A stretch of DNA of 64,000 bases from Bacteroidia bacterium (GCA_030430205.1 JAUIGE010000006.1:62001-126000), one strand, 5' to 3'; shown: positions 42,485 through 51,532, counted from the stretch's first letter. Numbers and translations: made by a program. Notes: generated by a model from the sequence alone, not told the origin.

Positions 42485-42805
42485 TGTTTGAAGTTGTCAG
42501 GATGTTGGGTGGACAAAATTTCCAAAATAATGCCTATATTAGATGTCTGATAACTGATGTTGATTTAAATGACTCTTGATTTATATATATTTTTTATGTG
42601 AAGTGTAAGTAGATGAGGCAAAATACTCTAATTATAACATACTGATTACCAACAATATAATTACATCCTCTTTTCCTATTGCTCTTTGATTGGGCATCTC
42701 TCACATGACGCTTGTTCTTTTCCATAGCATCAGTTATCACATTAATCTTTTTAGTTCTTACCCTCCCTCAGGGAAAGGTAAGATTGTATATAAAAACTGA
42801 TTGTT
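42485..42805. other. AT-rich intergenic region before ricT
   Basis: No convincing gene or TAnnTTTG promoter is seen. The only structure is a hairpin at 42758-42781 (TTACC with GGTAA, and CCCT with AGGG inside), 24 bases before the ATG. It would lie in the leader of the ricT mRNA. Confidence 0.5.
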
Positions 42806-44242
42806 ATGGGATGTGGATCCTGCGGTTCCGGCGGTTGCTCAACTGGCGGATGCGGACAAAAAGGAGGCTGTGCCACAGGTGGTTGCAATAAGCTCAACAC
42901 CTTCGACTGGCTCAGAAATATGCTTCCCCCCGACCGGACGGAAGTAGACAATGTTTACGAAGTACGTTTTAAAAATACCCGCAAGGCTTTTTACCGCAAT
43001 GTAAATGGCCTGAGATTATATAATGGCGATCATGTGATCGTAGAAAGCGACCGGGGCTATGACCTCGGCCAACTTTCCCTGGGAGGCGTGATGGCAGAAT
43101 TACAAATGCGCAAAAAAGGCTTTAAGAAAAAAGCCGATGATATCCCCCGCATCTACCGCAAAGCCAATGAAACCGACCTGGAACTTCTCCAGGACCTGAG
43201 AAGCAGAGAGATGAAGATCGTCACCAAAGGACGTACCATCATCAGGGACCTGAAATTGGAGATGAAACTCAGCGATGTGGAATACCAGGCCGATGGCACC
43301 AAAGGCATTTTTTATTATATCGCAGATCATCGGGTAGACTTCCGGGAGTTGATCAAAATGCTGGCGAGAGAGTTTCGTGTTCGTGTGGAAATGAAGCAAA
43401 TAGGCCTGCGTCATGAGGCTGCCCTGCTCGGTGGCATAGGTGCCTGCGGCAGGGAGTTGTGCTGCTCTACCTGGCTGACAGACTTCAAAACTGTCAGTAC
43501 AGCCGCCGCACGCTACCAAAACCTTTCCCTCAATCCGATGAAGATTTCCGGCCTCTGTGGCCGCCTAAAATGCTGCCTCAATTTTGAGTTGGATTCGTAT
43601 ATGGATGCCTTGAAGGATTTTCCCAAAGTGGAAAAGCTGCAAACCGGAAAAGGCATCGCTTTTCTCCAAAAAACCGACATCTTCAAAGGGGTAATGTGGT
43701 TCAGTTATCCAGACGAGACAAGCTGGTATCCTCTCAACACAGAAGAGGTAAAGGATTTATTGGAAAAAAATAAACGCGGCGAAACGCCCGAATCCCTCGC
43801 CGTACTACAAAATGAGAAAAATATCCAGGAAGCTGCCAAGACCATTGACTATGTCGATGTGGTAGGAACTCACCTCCCGGAAATGCCTGACAGAAGCAGG
43901 AGAAGCAATAAAAAAAGACGCAAAAAACGCCCCCCGAATCCACAGAGTGGAGGAAATAGAGGCAGTTCGAGAGAGGCTAGAGAGACTAGAGAGGATAAAA
44001 AACCGCAAGGTGCTGGCAGAAGCAAAGGCCAGGGACGCAGGTCCAACCCTCCCAAAAAAGAAGGACAGGCTGCTCAAACAGATAAAACCCCAAAACCACA
44101 GGCCAGGGAAACAGCAGAAAAACCTGCCAATACCTCAAATAACCCCAGAAGGAAGTCTTCTTCCAGAAGGCGACCTCCCAACAGGAGAAACAAACCCAAT
44201 TCCGGCGCCAACAAAAGCCCTGATGCGGGACCCAAATCATAG
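42806..44242 (+). CDS. ricT: PSP1-domain protein RicT (YaaT-like)
   Basis: A 478-residue cytoplasmic protein. A Cys/Gly-rich N terminus (GCGSCGSGGCSTGGCG and more, nine Cys in 28 residues) precedes a PSP1 domain with CGRELCCSTWL and GLCGRLKCCLNFE, the paired-Cys motifs of the RicT/YaaT family. The last 110 residues are disordered and rich in Lys, Arg, Pro and Asn. In Bacillus, RicT forms part of an Fe-S-containing complex that affects RNA processing. The gene is followed 25 bases later by gldH, the order I know from many Bacteroidota. Both the Cys-rich N terminus and the basic tail are additions to the core family. Confidence 0.88.
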   Translation: MGCGSCGSGGCSTGGCGQKGGCATGGCNKLNTFDWLRNMLPPDRTEVDNVYEVRFKNTRKAFYRNVNGLRLYNGDHVIVESDRGYDLGQLSLGGVMAELQMRKKGFKKKADDIPRIYRKANETDLELLQDLRSREMKIVTKGRTIIRDLKLEMKLSDVEYQADGTKGIFYYIADHRVDFRELIKMLAREFRVRVEMKQIGLRHEAALLGGIGACGRELCCSTWLTDFKTVSTAAARYQNLSLNPMKISGLCGRLKCCLNFELDSYMDALKDFPKVEKLQTGKGIAFLQKTDIFKGVMWFSYPDETSWYPLNTEEVKDLLEKNKRGETPESLAVLQNEKNIQEAAKTIDYVDVVGTHLPEMPDRSRRSNKKRRKKRPPNPQSGGNRGSSREARETREDKKPQGAGRSKGQGRRSNPPKKEGQAAQTDKTPKPQARETAEKPANTSNNPRRKSSSRRRPPNRRNKPNSGANKSPDAGPKS

Positions 44243-44267
44243 ATAAAGTTTTCTTAATCCTGAAAAT

Positions 44268-44720
44268 ATGATGAAGTTAAAAATCATGTTTCTTTTCTGC
44301 CTGACTATCAGCCTCTTTGCGTGTAGTGAAGAAGGGATAGAAATACTCAGGCCTGAAGGCGCCTGCTGGAAGGCTGAAGAAGTCATGACTTTTGACCTGG
44401 AAAAAGAAGCTGCGCAAAAACTCGAAGTGCAGCTTCTTTTTACCGACGATTATTCCTTCAGCAATATCTACCTCCGATTGGAGGTGAATGGCCCGGATGG
44501 CTGGCAAAAAAGTTTTCGCCAAACAGAAACCTTCCTTGACCCGCTGGGCAACTGGCAGGTAGAGCAAAAAGGGAAGCTTTTCCCTTACACATTTACAGCC
44601 TTTACCGGATTGGAACTTCCTGCCGATGGCAAGTATAGCTTCCGTCTGACGCATGATATGCGTCAGGAGCCCCTCTGCGGTGTGGAGGCCATCATCGCCC
44701 GGCTCAGCCGGGATCAATAA
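44268..44720 (+). CDS. gldH: Gliding-motility lipoprotein GldH
   Basis: A 150-residue lipoprotein (signal ending ISLFAC, Cys19). The body fits GldH: CWKAEEVMTFDLE, YSFSNIYLRLEVNGPDGW, ETFLDPLGNWQVEQ, DGKYSFRLTHDMRQEPLCGV. In Flavobacterium, GldH is needed for gliding. The position after ricT supports the name. Its last 17 bases overlap the end of murF on the other strand. With the T9SS cargo proteins of this window, it suggests the organism has a T9SS and may glide. Confidence 0.8.
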   Translation: MMKLKIMFLFCLTISLFACSEEGIEILRPEGACWKAEEVMTFDLEKEAAQKLEVQLLFTDDYSFSNIYLRLEVNGPDGWQKSFRQTETFLDPLGNWQVEQKGKLFPYTFTAFTGLELPADGKYSFRLTHDMRQEPLCGVEAIIARLSRDQ

Positions 44721-46032
44721 ACGCCAGCAGGCGTTCCAGGGCCATACCGCGTGATCCTTTGATCAGGATTCGCTTTTTCCCATCGAGGAGTCGGCTTAAG
44801 GATGCCTGAGCGGCTTCTACATCCGGAAAAGCTGCCTTTTCCCCTTCAAAGGCAGCTACAGCTGCCTGTATTTCTTTGCCTATCCCGATGAATAATCCGG
44901 GCGGATTTTCATTCAGCAACAATCCCAAAGCGCGGTGCTCCTCCCGGCTATGCGCGCCCAACTCGAACATATCTCCCAGAATAAGCACCACTTCTTCGCC
45001 TTTTTCAGCCAAAATATGCCCTATCGCCGCCTTCATGGAAGAAGGGTTTGCATTATAAGCATCCAGCCACAGCCGGTAAGGACCCCGCTCCACCAACTGG
45101 CTGCGGTTGTTGCTGGGTTGATAGGCATAAATGCCTTGCTGAATCTCAGGCAAAGGAATGCCAAAATGCACGCTTACAGATACGGCTGCCAGGATATTGA
45201 TAAAATTATATTCACCCGCAAGCTGGCTTTCAAAAATAGCCGGTGTTGGCCAGGCCTGATGCCTGATCTCCATTTTCATGCCCTCCATGCCCATCTCTGT
45301 TATTTTGCCCATGCAAACAGATCCTTCCAGGCCATATCCCACACTCCAGGAAGCTCCCTCCGCAAGCTGCACGACCCTGGGATCTTTTTCATTTACAAAA
45401 ATGCCTTTCCCATCTGCTTTCACGAAATCAAATAGGGCTCCTTTTTCACGCTGTATCCCTTCCACGCTGCCCAATTTTTCCAGGTGAGCCTTGCCAATAT
45501 TGGTGATAAGGCCATAGTCTGGTGCGGCGATCTGAACGAGTTCAGCGATGTCGCCGGGCTGGTTACTGCCCATCTCTACGATGGCGATTTCCGTATCTGG
45601 CGGGATCGCCAGCAGGGTCAGCGGCACGCCTATATGGTTGTTGTAGTTGCCTGGCGTAGCGTAAATACGCTTCTGAGTTTTCAATACCGAAGCGATCAGC
45701 TCCTTGGTGGTCGTCTTTCCATTGGAACCTGTCAACCCCAGGATAGTCGTCGAAAGACTTTTCCGGTACAGATGCGCCAGCATCTGGAGGGATTTCAAGG
45801 CATCCTCCACAAAAAGCAGGGAAGTATTTTGGGTTTGGGCAAAGCGTGGATCATCCACGACAGCAAAAGCTGCACCAGCCTCCAGAGCTTTTTCGGCGAA
45901 AGCATTTCCGTCAAAATTTGCCCCTTTCAGGGCAAAAAAGAGGTCTCCGGCCTTGATCTTGCGTGTATCTATACAGATGGAGGCATGCTGCAAAAATATT
46001 TTCAGCAAGGCTTCCGCATCGTACTTCTTCAT
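44704..46032 (-). CDS. murF: UDP-N-acetylmuramoyl-tripeptide--D-alanyl-D-alanine ligase
   Basis: It adds D-Ala-D-Ala to the UDP-MurNAc-tripeptide, the last cytoplasmic step of peptidoglycan precursor synthesis. The 442-residue protein has the three Mur-ligase domains: an N-terminal substrate domain (SICIDTRKIKAGDLFFALKG), a central ATPase with the P-loop TGSNGKTTT (101-109), EMGSNQPGDI and ITNIGKAHLE, and a C-terminal domain (DAYNANPSSM, LILGDMFELG). Normal length. It stands alone here, away from a mur/fts cluster, and converges on gldH. Confidence 0.95.
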   Translation of the reverse strand: MKKYDAEALLKIFLQHASICIDTRKIKAGDLFFALKGANFDGNAFAEKALEAGAAFAVVDDPRFAQTQNTSLLFVEDALKSLQMLAHLYRKSLSTTILGLTGSNGKTTTKELIASVLKTQKRIYATPGNYNNHIGVPLTLLAIPPDTEIAIVEMGSNQPGDIAELVQIAAPDYGLITNIGKAHLEKLGSVEGIQREKGALFDFVKADGKGIFVNEKDPRVVQLAEGASWSVGYGLEGSVCMGKITEMGMEGMKMEIRHQAWPTPAIFESQLAGEYNFINILAAVSVSVHFGIPLPEIQQGIYAYQPSNNRSQLVERGPYRLWLDAYNANPSSMKAAIGHILAEKGEEVVLILGDMFELGAHSREEHRALGLLLNENPPGLFIGIGKEIQAAVAAFEGEKAAFPDVEAAQASLSRLLDGKKRILIKGSRGMALERLLAFIDPG

Positions 46033-46044
46033 TTATAGCTTTAC

Positions 46045-46076
46045 TTTGGGATTTGTATATCAATTATCTAACTTTG
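46045..46076 (+). promoter_or_regulatory. Promoter of tsf
   Basis: TTTG (46045-46048), 20 bases, then TAACTTTG (46069-46076), a perfect Bacteroidota promoter. Transcription would start near 46083, about 40 bases before the tsf ATG. Confidence 0.75.
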
Positions 46077-46122
46077 CGTGAATTTTCAAAATAGGTCTCA
46101 GAAAATAAATTCTTAAACAAAT

Positions 46123-46965
46123 ATGGCAATTTCTGCAAAAGATGTAGCGCGACTGCGCGCGATGACCAACGCAGGCATGATGGACTGCAAAAAAGCGCTT
46201 ACTGAAGCTGAAGGTGATTTTGACAAAGCTGTAGAGCTGCTTCGTAAAAGAGGACAGGCAAAAGCCAGCAAAAGAGCTGACCGTGAAGCCAAAGAAGGTG
46301 CGATTTTCCTTCACATGAGCGACGATAATACCGAAGCCGTGTTGATCGAACTGAACTGCGAGACAGACTTCGTAGCCAGAAATGAAGGCTTTCAGGAAAT
46401 GGGCAACAACCTGGTTTCTTTTGTTGCTGCCAACAAACCTGCTGACCTGGATGCTTTGAAGGAGCTTGTGATGGATGGCAAAAAGATCGGCGATATGCTG
46501 ACCGAAGCCACTGGCTCTATCGGAGAGAAAATTGAGCTTTCAAAATACGAAGTAGTGAAAGGTGCCAATGTAGTTGCCTACATTCACCCAGGTGCTCGTA
46601 TCGGTGTAGCTGTTGCATTTGCTGGTGTGAATGGTGGAGATGTGGATTCAGTAGGAAAAGACGTTGCGATGCAAATCACAGCCATGAACCCTGCAGCCCT
46701 CGACAAAGACGAGGTAGATCAGGAAACCATCGATAGAGAGCTGAGAATCGGTCGTGAGCAGGCTTTGGCTGAAGGCAAACCTGAGAAAATCATTGACAAA
46801 ATTGCTGAAGGCAAATTGGCCAAATTCTTCAAAGAAAATACTTTGCTCAACCAGGATTTTGTAAAAGACACATCCAAAACGGTTGGCAAATATATCAGCG
46901 ACTCCCTCGGCAAAGATGCCAAGGTTATTGGCTTTAAACGCCTTCAACTGGGTGTTAGTGAATAA
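46123..46965 (+). CDS. tsf: Translation elongation factor Ts
   Basis: The guanine-nucleotide exchange factor for EF-Tu. The 280-residue protein has the N-terminal UBA-like domain (VARLRAMTNAGMMDCKKALTEAEGD) and the conserved core TDFVARNEGFQ, then the dimerisation region. It has its own promoter and terminator, so it forms a single-gene unit. In most bacteria tsf follows rpsB; here murF, on the other strand, takes that place. Confidence 0.97.
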   Translation: MAISAKDVARLRAMTNAGMMDCKKALTEAEGDFDKAVELLRKRGQAKASKRADREAKEGAIFLHMSDDNTEAVLIELNCETDFVARNEGFQEMGNNLVSFVAANKPADLDALKELVMDGKKIGDMLTEATGSIGEKIELSKYEVVKGANVVAYIHPGARIGVAVAFAGVNGGDVDSVGKDVAMQITAMNPAALDKDEVDQETIDRELRIGREQALAEGKPEKIIDKIAEGKLAKFFKENTLLNQDFVKDTSKTVGKYISDSLGKDAKVIGFKRLQLGVSE

Positions 46966-46973
46966 GAGATAAC

Positions 46974-47006
46974 AAAGAGAGTTTGGTTTCAAACTCTCTT
47001 TTTTTT
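46974..47006 (+). terminator. Terminator of tsf
   Basis: AAAGAGAGTTTG (46974-46985) pairs with CAAACTCTCTTT (46990-47001) around a four-base loop, and the T-run continues to 47006. Confidence 0.85.
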
Positions 47007-47053
47007 GGCCTTTTTCCCTTCAACTTTTCCCTTAACTCTATTCAGATATCATT

Positions 47054-47761
47054 ATGCCTAAATACAAACGCATCATCCTCAAACTCAGCGGCGAAGCCCT
47101 TATCGGCGACAATGACTATGGCATCGAGCCTGATACCCTCGAAAGATATGCCAAGCAGATCGTTGAAATCCATAAAATGGGGATAGAAATCGCGATTGTA
47201 GTGGGCGGCGGAAATATCTTCCGCGGTGTACAAGCTTCCCGTGCCGGTATGGATCGCGCCAATGGCGACTATATGGGCATGCTTGCCACAGTCATCAATG
47301 CCCTCGCATTGCAGGACGCCATCGAGCAGGAAGGCGCTTTTGTGCGCGTACAATCCGCCATTGAAATGGCCAGGATATGTGAGCCCTATATCCGCAGGCG
47401 GGCTATCCGCCACCTCGAAAAAGGACGTATCGTCGTCTTTGCCGCCGGTACCGGCAACCCTTTCTTTACAACGGATACAGCCGCAAGCCTGCGCGCTATC
47501 GAGATAGAGGCCGATGTCGTCCTCAAAGGCACGCGCGTAGACGGTGTCTACAATGCCGATCCCGAAAAAGACAAAAACGCTGTCAAATTTGACAACATCT
47601 CCTTCGCAGATGTACTCCGACATCGCCTCAATGTCATGGACATGACGGCTTTTACCCTCTGCCAGGAAAACAAATTGCCTATTATCATTTTTAACATCAA
47701 CAAACCAGAAAACCTCAGAAGAATTCTGATGGGAGAGCCTGTTGGCACATTGGTTTCTTGA
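47054..47761 (+). CDS. pyrH: UMP kinase
   Basis: It phosphorylates UMP to UDP using ATP, in the cytoplasm, for pyrimidine nucleotide synthesis. The 235-residue protein is a full-length amino-acid-kinase-fold enzyme: [45 protein letters not shown], and [18 protein letters not shown]. It sits in the usual order before frr, though a 149-base gap with an inverted heptamer repeat separates them. No separate promoter was found. Confidence 0.97.
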   Translation: MPKYKRIILKLSGEALIGDNDYGIEPDTLERYAKQIVEIHKMGIEIAIVVGGGNIFRGVQASRAGMDRANGDYMGMLATVINALALQDAIEQEGAFVRVQSAIEMARICEPYIRRRAIRHLEKGRIVVFAAGTGNPFFTTDTAASLRAIEIEADVVLKGTRVDGVYNADPEKDKNAVKFDNISFADVLRHRLNVMDMTAFTLCQENKLPIIIFNINKPENLRRILMGEPVGTLVS

Positions 47762-47774
47762 CCTTTTGAAGAAA

Positions 47775-47892
47775 AGTTTCGAGTTTTGAGTTTGAAGTTT
47801 CGGGTTTGAAGTTTCGGGTTCTGAGTTCCGGGTTCCGGGTTTCAAAACCTGAATGAATAGAAACCCGAAACCCGAAACCCGAAACTCAAAAC
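47775..47892. repeat. Inverted arrays of the GTTTCGG / CCGAAAC heptamer between pyrH and frr
   Basis: The left array (47775-47846) is made of GTTTCGGGTT-like and GTTTTGAGTTTGAA-like units. The right array (47861-47892) has AAACCCGAAACCCG-type units in the opposite sense. Together they can fold into a long imperfect hairpin in the pyrH-frr transcript. This is the same repeat family as at 18923-18978. Confidence 0.75.
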
Positions 47893-47910
47893 AATTTAAC
47901 TACTTAAGTT

Positions 47911-48474
47911 ATGACTGAAGATGTAAATATGGTACTGGACATGGCCAGGGAAGCCATGGAAAAAGCCATCAACCACCTGGAAAAAGAATTATCCAAAATC
48001 CGCGCGGGAAAAGCCTCTCCGATTATGTTGGATGGGATAAAGGTGGATTATTACGGTACCCCTACCCCACTCAATCAGGTAGGTTCGGTTTCTGCCCCTG
48101 ACCCGCGCCTGCTTACCGTGCAGCCCTGGGAAAAAAACATGCTTTCACATATAGAAAGAGCCATTATTGGAGCCAACCTGGGACTCAATCCTTCCAATGA
48201 TGGACAGCTTATCCGAATTCCCATTCCTCCTTTGTCTGAAGAAAGACGAAAAGCCCTGGTTAAGCAGGCAAGCAGTGAAGGCGAGCACGCCCGCGTAGGG
48301 GTTCGCGCTGCGCGCAAAGGTGCCTACGATGAGATCAAGCAGCTTGTAAAAGATGGCCTCTCTGAAGACGAAGGTAAAAGAGCCGAATCGAATGTGGAAG
48401 ACTTAACCAAAAAATACAATGAGTCAGTAGACAAACACCTCAAGAAGAAAGAAGAGGAGATCATGACGGTCTGA
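47911..48474 (+). CDS. frr: Ribosome recycling factor
   Basis: It splits post-termination ribosomes together with EF-G. The 187-residue protein has the full family pattern: LEKELSKIRAGKASP, VDYYGTPTPLNQV, QPWEKNMLSHIERAI, GLNPSNDGQLIRIPIPPLSEERR, and a C-terminal long helix. It follows pyrH in the conserved order. It ends 16 bases before the end of a convergent lipoprotein gene. Confidence 0.97.
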   Translation: MTEDVNMVLDMAREAMEKAINHLEKELSKIRAGKASPIMLDGIKVDYYGTPTPLNQVGSVSAPDPRLLTVQPWEKNMLSHIERAIIGANLGLNPSNDGQLIRIPIPPLSEERRKALVKQASSEGEHARVGVRAARKGAYDEIKQLVKDGLSEDEGKRAESNVEDLTKKYNESVDKHLKKKEEEIMTV

Positions 48475-48490
48475 TGTGTTATCTGCTTCT

Positions 48491-49072
48491 CTATTCCTCT
48501 ACACTCAACTCGCTGACACCCGCTTCAACAGAAGCCAGCACCTGCTTGGCACCTGACATAGCAGCTTCCATCTCATCTTTCAACTTCAGGATATCTGCCT
48601 TGTGGGCTTTTTGAACCTCTAATACCTGCTCAGGAGTGAGTTTGGGGTCTGCGCCATGTTCATGATTGTGCTCATGGCCTTCCTCCTCAGCATGGCCCTC
48701 ATGGTCTCCGTGATCGTGATCTCCATGGTCGTGATCATGGGCAAAACCCGGAACTTCCGTGATGTTGGCCATCCAGTCACGCATCCCCTGGTCTGCGGCA
48801 TCGAGGGTGCCCATAACTGCCTGAAGCGCAGCAAATTGCACAGTATCCATGGCCTCTGCCTTCACCTGTATCCGGTTCATCGCCTGCTGAACCTGCTCCT
48901 TCACCTGGGCCAGGTTTTTCATCTGTGGCATGACTTCGTCGTGAAGGGCCATAGATTCTTTATGGATTTTGAAAGCTTCCTGCAAGACAGGATTGTCTTT
49001 GGGATCCTCCTGGCAGGCTGTCATGACAGCCATCAGCAAGAGAAGGGTAAAGAGTTTCTCAATTGTTCTCAT
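48491..49072 (-). CDS. His-rich lipoprotein
   Basis: A 193-residue lipoprotein. ATG 49072 (MRTIEKLFTLLLLMAVMTAC) is chosen because it gives a proper lipobox; an in-frame ATG further up would bury it. The protein is mostly helical, with a central segment rich in His and Asp (FAHDHDHGDHDHGDHEGHAE, then HEHNHEH), probably binding zinc or another divalent metal. The gene lies 13 bases after the M1 peptidase and is likely in its operon. I do not recognise a named family. A role as a metal store or chaperone is an inference from the His-rich stretch. Confidence 0.75.
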   Translation of the reverse strand: MRTIEKLFTLLLLMAVMTACQEDPKDNPVLQEAFKIHKESMALHDEVMPQMKNLAQVKEQVQQAMNRIQVKAEAMDTVQFAALQAVMGTLDAADQGMRDWMANITEVPGFAHDHDHGDHDHGDHEGHAEEEGHEHNHEHGADPKLTPEQVLEVQKAHKADILKLKDEMEAAMSGAKQVLASVEAGVSELSVEE

Positions 49073-49085
49073 TTCCGATTTTAAG

Positions 49086-50960
49086 TTAGTTTTTACGGTT
49101 CTTATCAAATGGATTCTTCTCCGGGCTTTGGGGATAAACATTGTTTTTTCGATTGATGTCTGCTGTGCGCAGGGATGCATCTATTTCTATTTTTTTTATT
49201 TTTCTCAAAGGTACATCCAGTTCCAATACATAGACCGGATGGGTCCAGGGCCAGTCTTCCAGTACTTCAAATTGTCCCAGCCATTTGTCTGCTTTCTTTG
49301 CCCCCCGCATCATCCTGAGCGGAATGTGGTATTGCCTTTTTTCCCCCTCATCCAGAATGACTGTCAGATCAATAGGCATGGGCATCGTGCCATAGTTTTT
49401 GAGCTGCACTTCTGTCTTTTTCCCCTTTTTGGTCACACTTTCGACCGCATAGTCTATGACATTGGTCGAGTTGATCCAATGGTCAAAGTACCAATCCAGT
49501 TCCAGACCGGATTCTTTTTCGACGATTCGCTTGAAGTCCCTCGGCTCAGGGTGACGGTAGGCCCATTCTTTATAGTAGCGTATCAGGCTGCGATCCAGGC
49601 ACTCCTGCCCTACTATGCTGCTCATCTGGTGTAGCAGTATACAGCCTTTATAATAAGAGGATACAGAATAGGCAAAACTTGTCTGAAAAAAGTCTGCAGG
49701 CAGACTGGCGGGCTCATTGCGGTTCGCATTGACGAGGATATCGTAACTGGAGTAAGCACGGCTGTGCGGATTGAGGCTACGCCCCTGAAAGAGGCTATCC
49801 ATGATGATATCATCCGCATAGATCGTGAAGCCTTCATCCATCCACGCATAGCGGGATTCGTTGGTCCCCAGCAGCAAATAATACCATGAGTGCAAAACCT
49901 CATGCACCATCACCCCCACCAATGAGTGGAAGTTCCGGTTTCCTGTGATGATGGTGGCCATCGGATACTCCATGCCGCCATCTCCTCCCTGGATGACCGT
50001 AAATTGCTCAAAAGGATAAGGCCCAAAGCGGGCCATAGCTATCTGAAAGCATTTCACCGTCTCCCCCTGCAATTTTTTCCAGTTTTCTTCTCCCTTTCCT
50101 GGCTGATAAATAAAATGAAGCTCCGGCCCGTCGGGCACCTGCATCCTGTCATGCACATAATCAGGATCTGCTGCCCAGGCAAAATCATGCACATTTTCTG
50201 CAATGAAGTGCCAGGTATATTTGCCATCGACAGGCTTCATGGTTTTTTGACCCGGCAATTCGTAGCCGTGCCCTACTTCCTGGGGGTTTTGCAGATAACC
50301 CGAGCCCCCAACCATATAGTTGGCATCCAGGCGGATTTTGACGTCAAAATTTCCCCAGACGCCATAAAACTCACCTCCTATATAAGGGTTGGCATGCCAG
50401 CCCTCCAGGTCGTATTCGCACATTTTGGGATACCATTGGCTCATGGTGTAGGCTATGCCTTCGGCATTATCGCGGCCTGTACGGCGGATCGTAACCGGCA
50501 CCTGCGAGCTGTATTTCATCTCCAGCAGGCAGGTATCGCCCGGCAACAAAGGCTTTGCCAATTCTACTTCCAATATGGTGCCTGCCACTTCATAGCGGGT
50601 GCTATCGCCATCCTGCAGCAAAGCATGGATTTTGTGCCAGCCCATTTCCCCTGCGGTGAGTTTGGGAATTTTTCCCTTCGCACGACCATCCGGATCGGGG
50701 ATGTTTTGCAGGCGCAAATCCATCATGCTGCCCGGTTGGAAAGCATTGTAGTACAAATGGTAAAAAACGCGCGTGAGCGTGTCGGGCGAATGATTGGCAT
50801 AGCGCAGGTTTTGCACAGCCTGCATCTGATGTGTCGCCACATCCAGTTCAATTTCCATCTGGTAGGAAACCCATTGTTGCCAGCGGCTTTGCTGCCCCCA
50901 AAGGCAGCTAAAAGACAGAAGGGAAAAAGTAAGAGAGAGGAGAAGGAGTTTCTTGCTCAT
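49086..50960 (-). CDS. M1-family zinc metallopeptidase (aminopeptidase N-like)
   Basis: A 624-residue exported peptidase with a signal peptide (LLLLSLTFSLLSFSCLWG). The zinc site is HEVLH (353-357) with Glu376 in WMDEGF, and the substrate-anchoring GGMEYP motif is at 328-333. An N-terminal beta domain comes before and a short C-terminal domain after; the long helical C-terminal domain of aminopeptidase N is missing, which is usual for the short Bacteroidota M1 group. It probably trims peptides in the periplasm or outside. It lies 67 bases after the MerC gene and 13 before the His-rich lipoprotein, all on the same strand. Confidence 0.92.
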   Translation of the reverse strand: MSKKLLLLSLTFSLLSFSCLWGQQSRWQQWVSYQMEIELDVATHQMQAVQNLRYANHSPDTLTRVFYHLYYNAFQPGSMMDLRLQNIPDPDGRAKGKIPKLTAGEMGWHKIHALLQDGDSTRYEVAGTILEVELAKPLLPGDTCLLEMKYSSQVPVTIRRTGRDNAEGIAYTMSQWYPKMCEYDLEGWHANPYIGGEFYGVWGNFDVKIRLDANYMVGGSGYLQNPQEVGHGYELPGQKTMKPVDGKYTWHFIAENVHDFAWAADPDYVHDRMQVPDGPELHFIYQPGKGEENWKKLQGETVKCFQIAMARFGPYPFEQFTVIQGGDGGMEYPMATIITGNRNFHSLVGVMVHEVLHSWYYLLLGTNESRYAWMDEGFTIYADDIIMDSLFQGRSLNPHSRAYSSYDILVNANRNEPASLPADFFQTSFAYSVSSYYKGCILLHQMSSIVGQECLDRSLIRYYKEWAYRHPEPRDFKRIVEKESGLELDWYFDHWINSTNVIDYAVESVTKKGKKTEVQLKNYGTMPMPIDLTVILDEGEKRQYHIPLRMMRGAKKADKWLGQFEVLEDWPWTHPVYVLELDVPLRKIKKIEIDASLRTADINRKNNVYPQSPEKNPFDKNRKN

Positions 50961-51027
50961 CGATAGTGGGTTGAGTCAATTTTTGTATAAAAATCTCAAC
51001 AAATCCTCTCGAAAGCAAATATTGCAG

Positions 51028-51477
51028 TTAATGGCTGTGAGCTTCACCTCTCAGGTGAAGACGCAAATGGCGTAGATTGACCAAATGAGCGGATATAAGG
51101 CCTATAGAAGCCACATAAAGGCTTATTTGAAAAAACAGGGAGGCTTCTTCCATCAAAACAGAACCTACCAAAATGAAATAGCTGAGCCATAAAAAAAGAC
51201 GAATCCATTTGTTTTCGGTATGCTTAGAGGAAAAAACGATGGCAATAAATCCTATCGTCAGGAAGATGTAGTCTACTTTGAATAAGCCAAAAGAACCCAG
51301 ATGATAATGGGTATGCTCAAATTGAAACTGAGGGCCGAAGGCACTGACCTGGCTCGCATGGTCGTGCATATAAAAAGCAAAAAATACGGGCACCACGATG
51401 CAGTGAATCAGACAAATCGTGGCACTGACAATTCCAATATAATCGGAGCGTGAAGATAAAATTGCTTTGAAATCCAT
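51028..51477 (-). CDS. MerC-domain membrane protein
   Basis: A 149-residue inner-membrane protein with four predicted membrane segments. The first holds SATICLIHCIVVPVFFAF, the Cys-containing MerC pattern; a His-containing loop (FEHTHYHLG) and a terminal GEAHSH follow. ATG 51477 (MDFKAILSSRSDY) fits the promoter at 51501-51532; the frame is open further upstream, but an earlier start would lie beyond that promoter. MerC was named for mercury uptake, but in Bacteroidota these proteins often sit next to Fur/Zur-family regulators, which suggests zinc or a related metal. A perfect dyad overlaps its promoter. Confidence 0.75.
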   Translation of the reverse strand: MDFKAILSSRSDYIGIVSATICLIHCIVVPVFFAFYMHDHASQVSAFGPQFQFEHTHYHLGSFGLFKVDYIFLTIGFIAIVFSSKHTENKWIRLFLWLSYFILVGSVLMEEASLFFQISLYVASIGLISAHLVNLRHLRLHLRGEAHSH

Positions 51478-51500
51478 AGGATCATTTGGGAATAACGCTG

Positions 51501-51532
51501 CAAAGATAAAGTGCAGCAATCGTTTTTGCAAC
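51501..51532 (-). promoter_or_regulatory. Promoter of the MerC gene
   Basis: On the minus strand there is GTTG (51529-51532), 20 bases, then TATCTTTG (51501-51508), an exact TAnnTTTG. Transcription would start near 51495, about 18 bases before the ATG. A second dyad, GCTGCA (51497-51502) with TGCAGC (51512-51517), lies across the -7 element. Confidence 0.6.

Noticed and set aside
42758-42781. Hairpin before ricT considered as a riboswitch
   Set aside because: It is a single short stem with no known aptamer features, so it is mentioned only within the intergenic entry.
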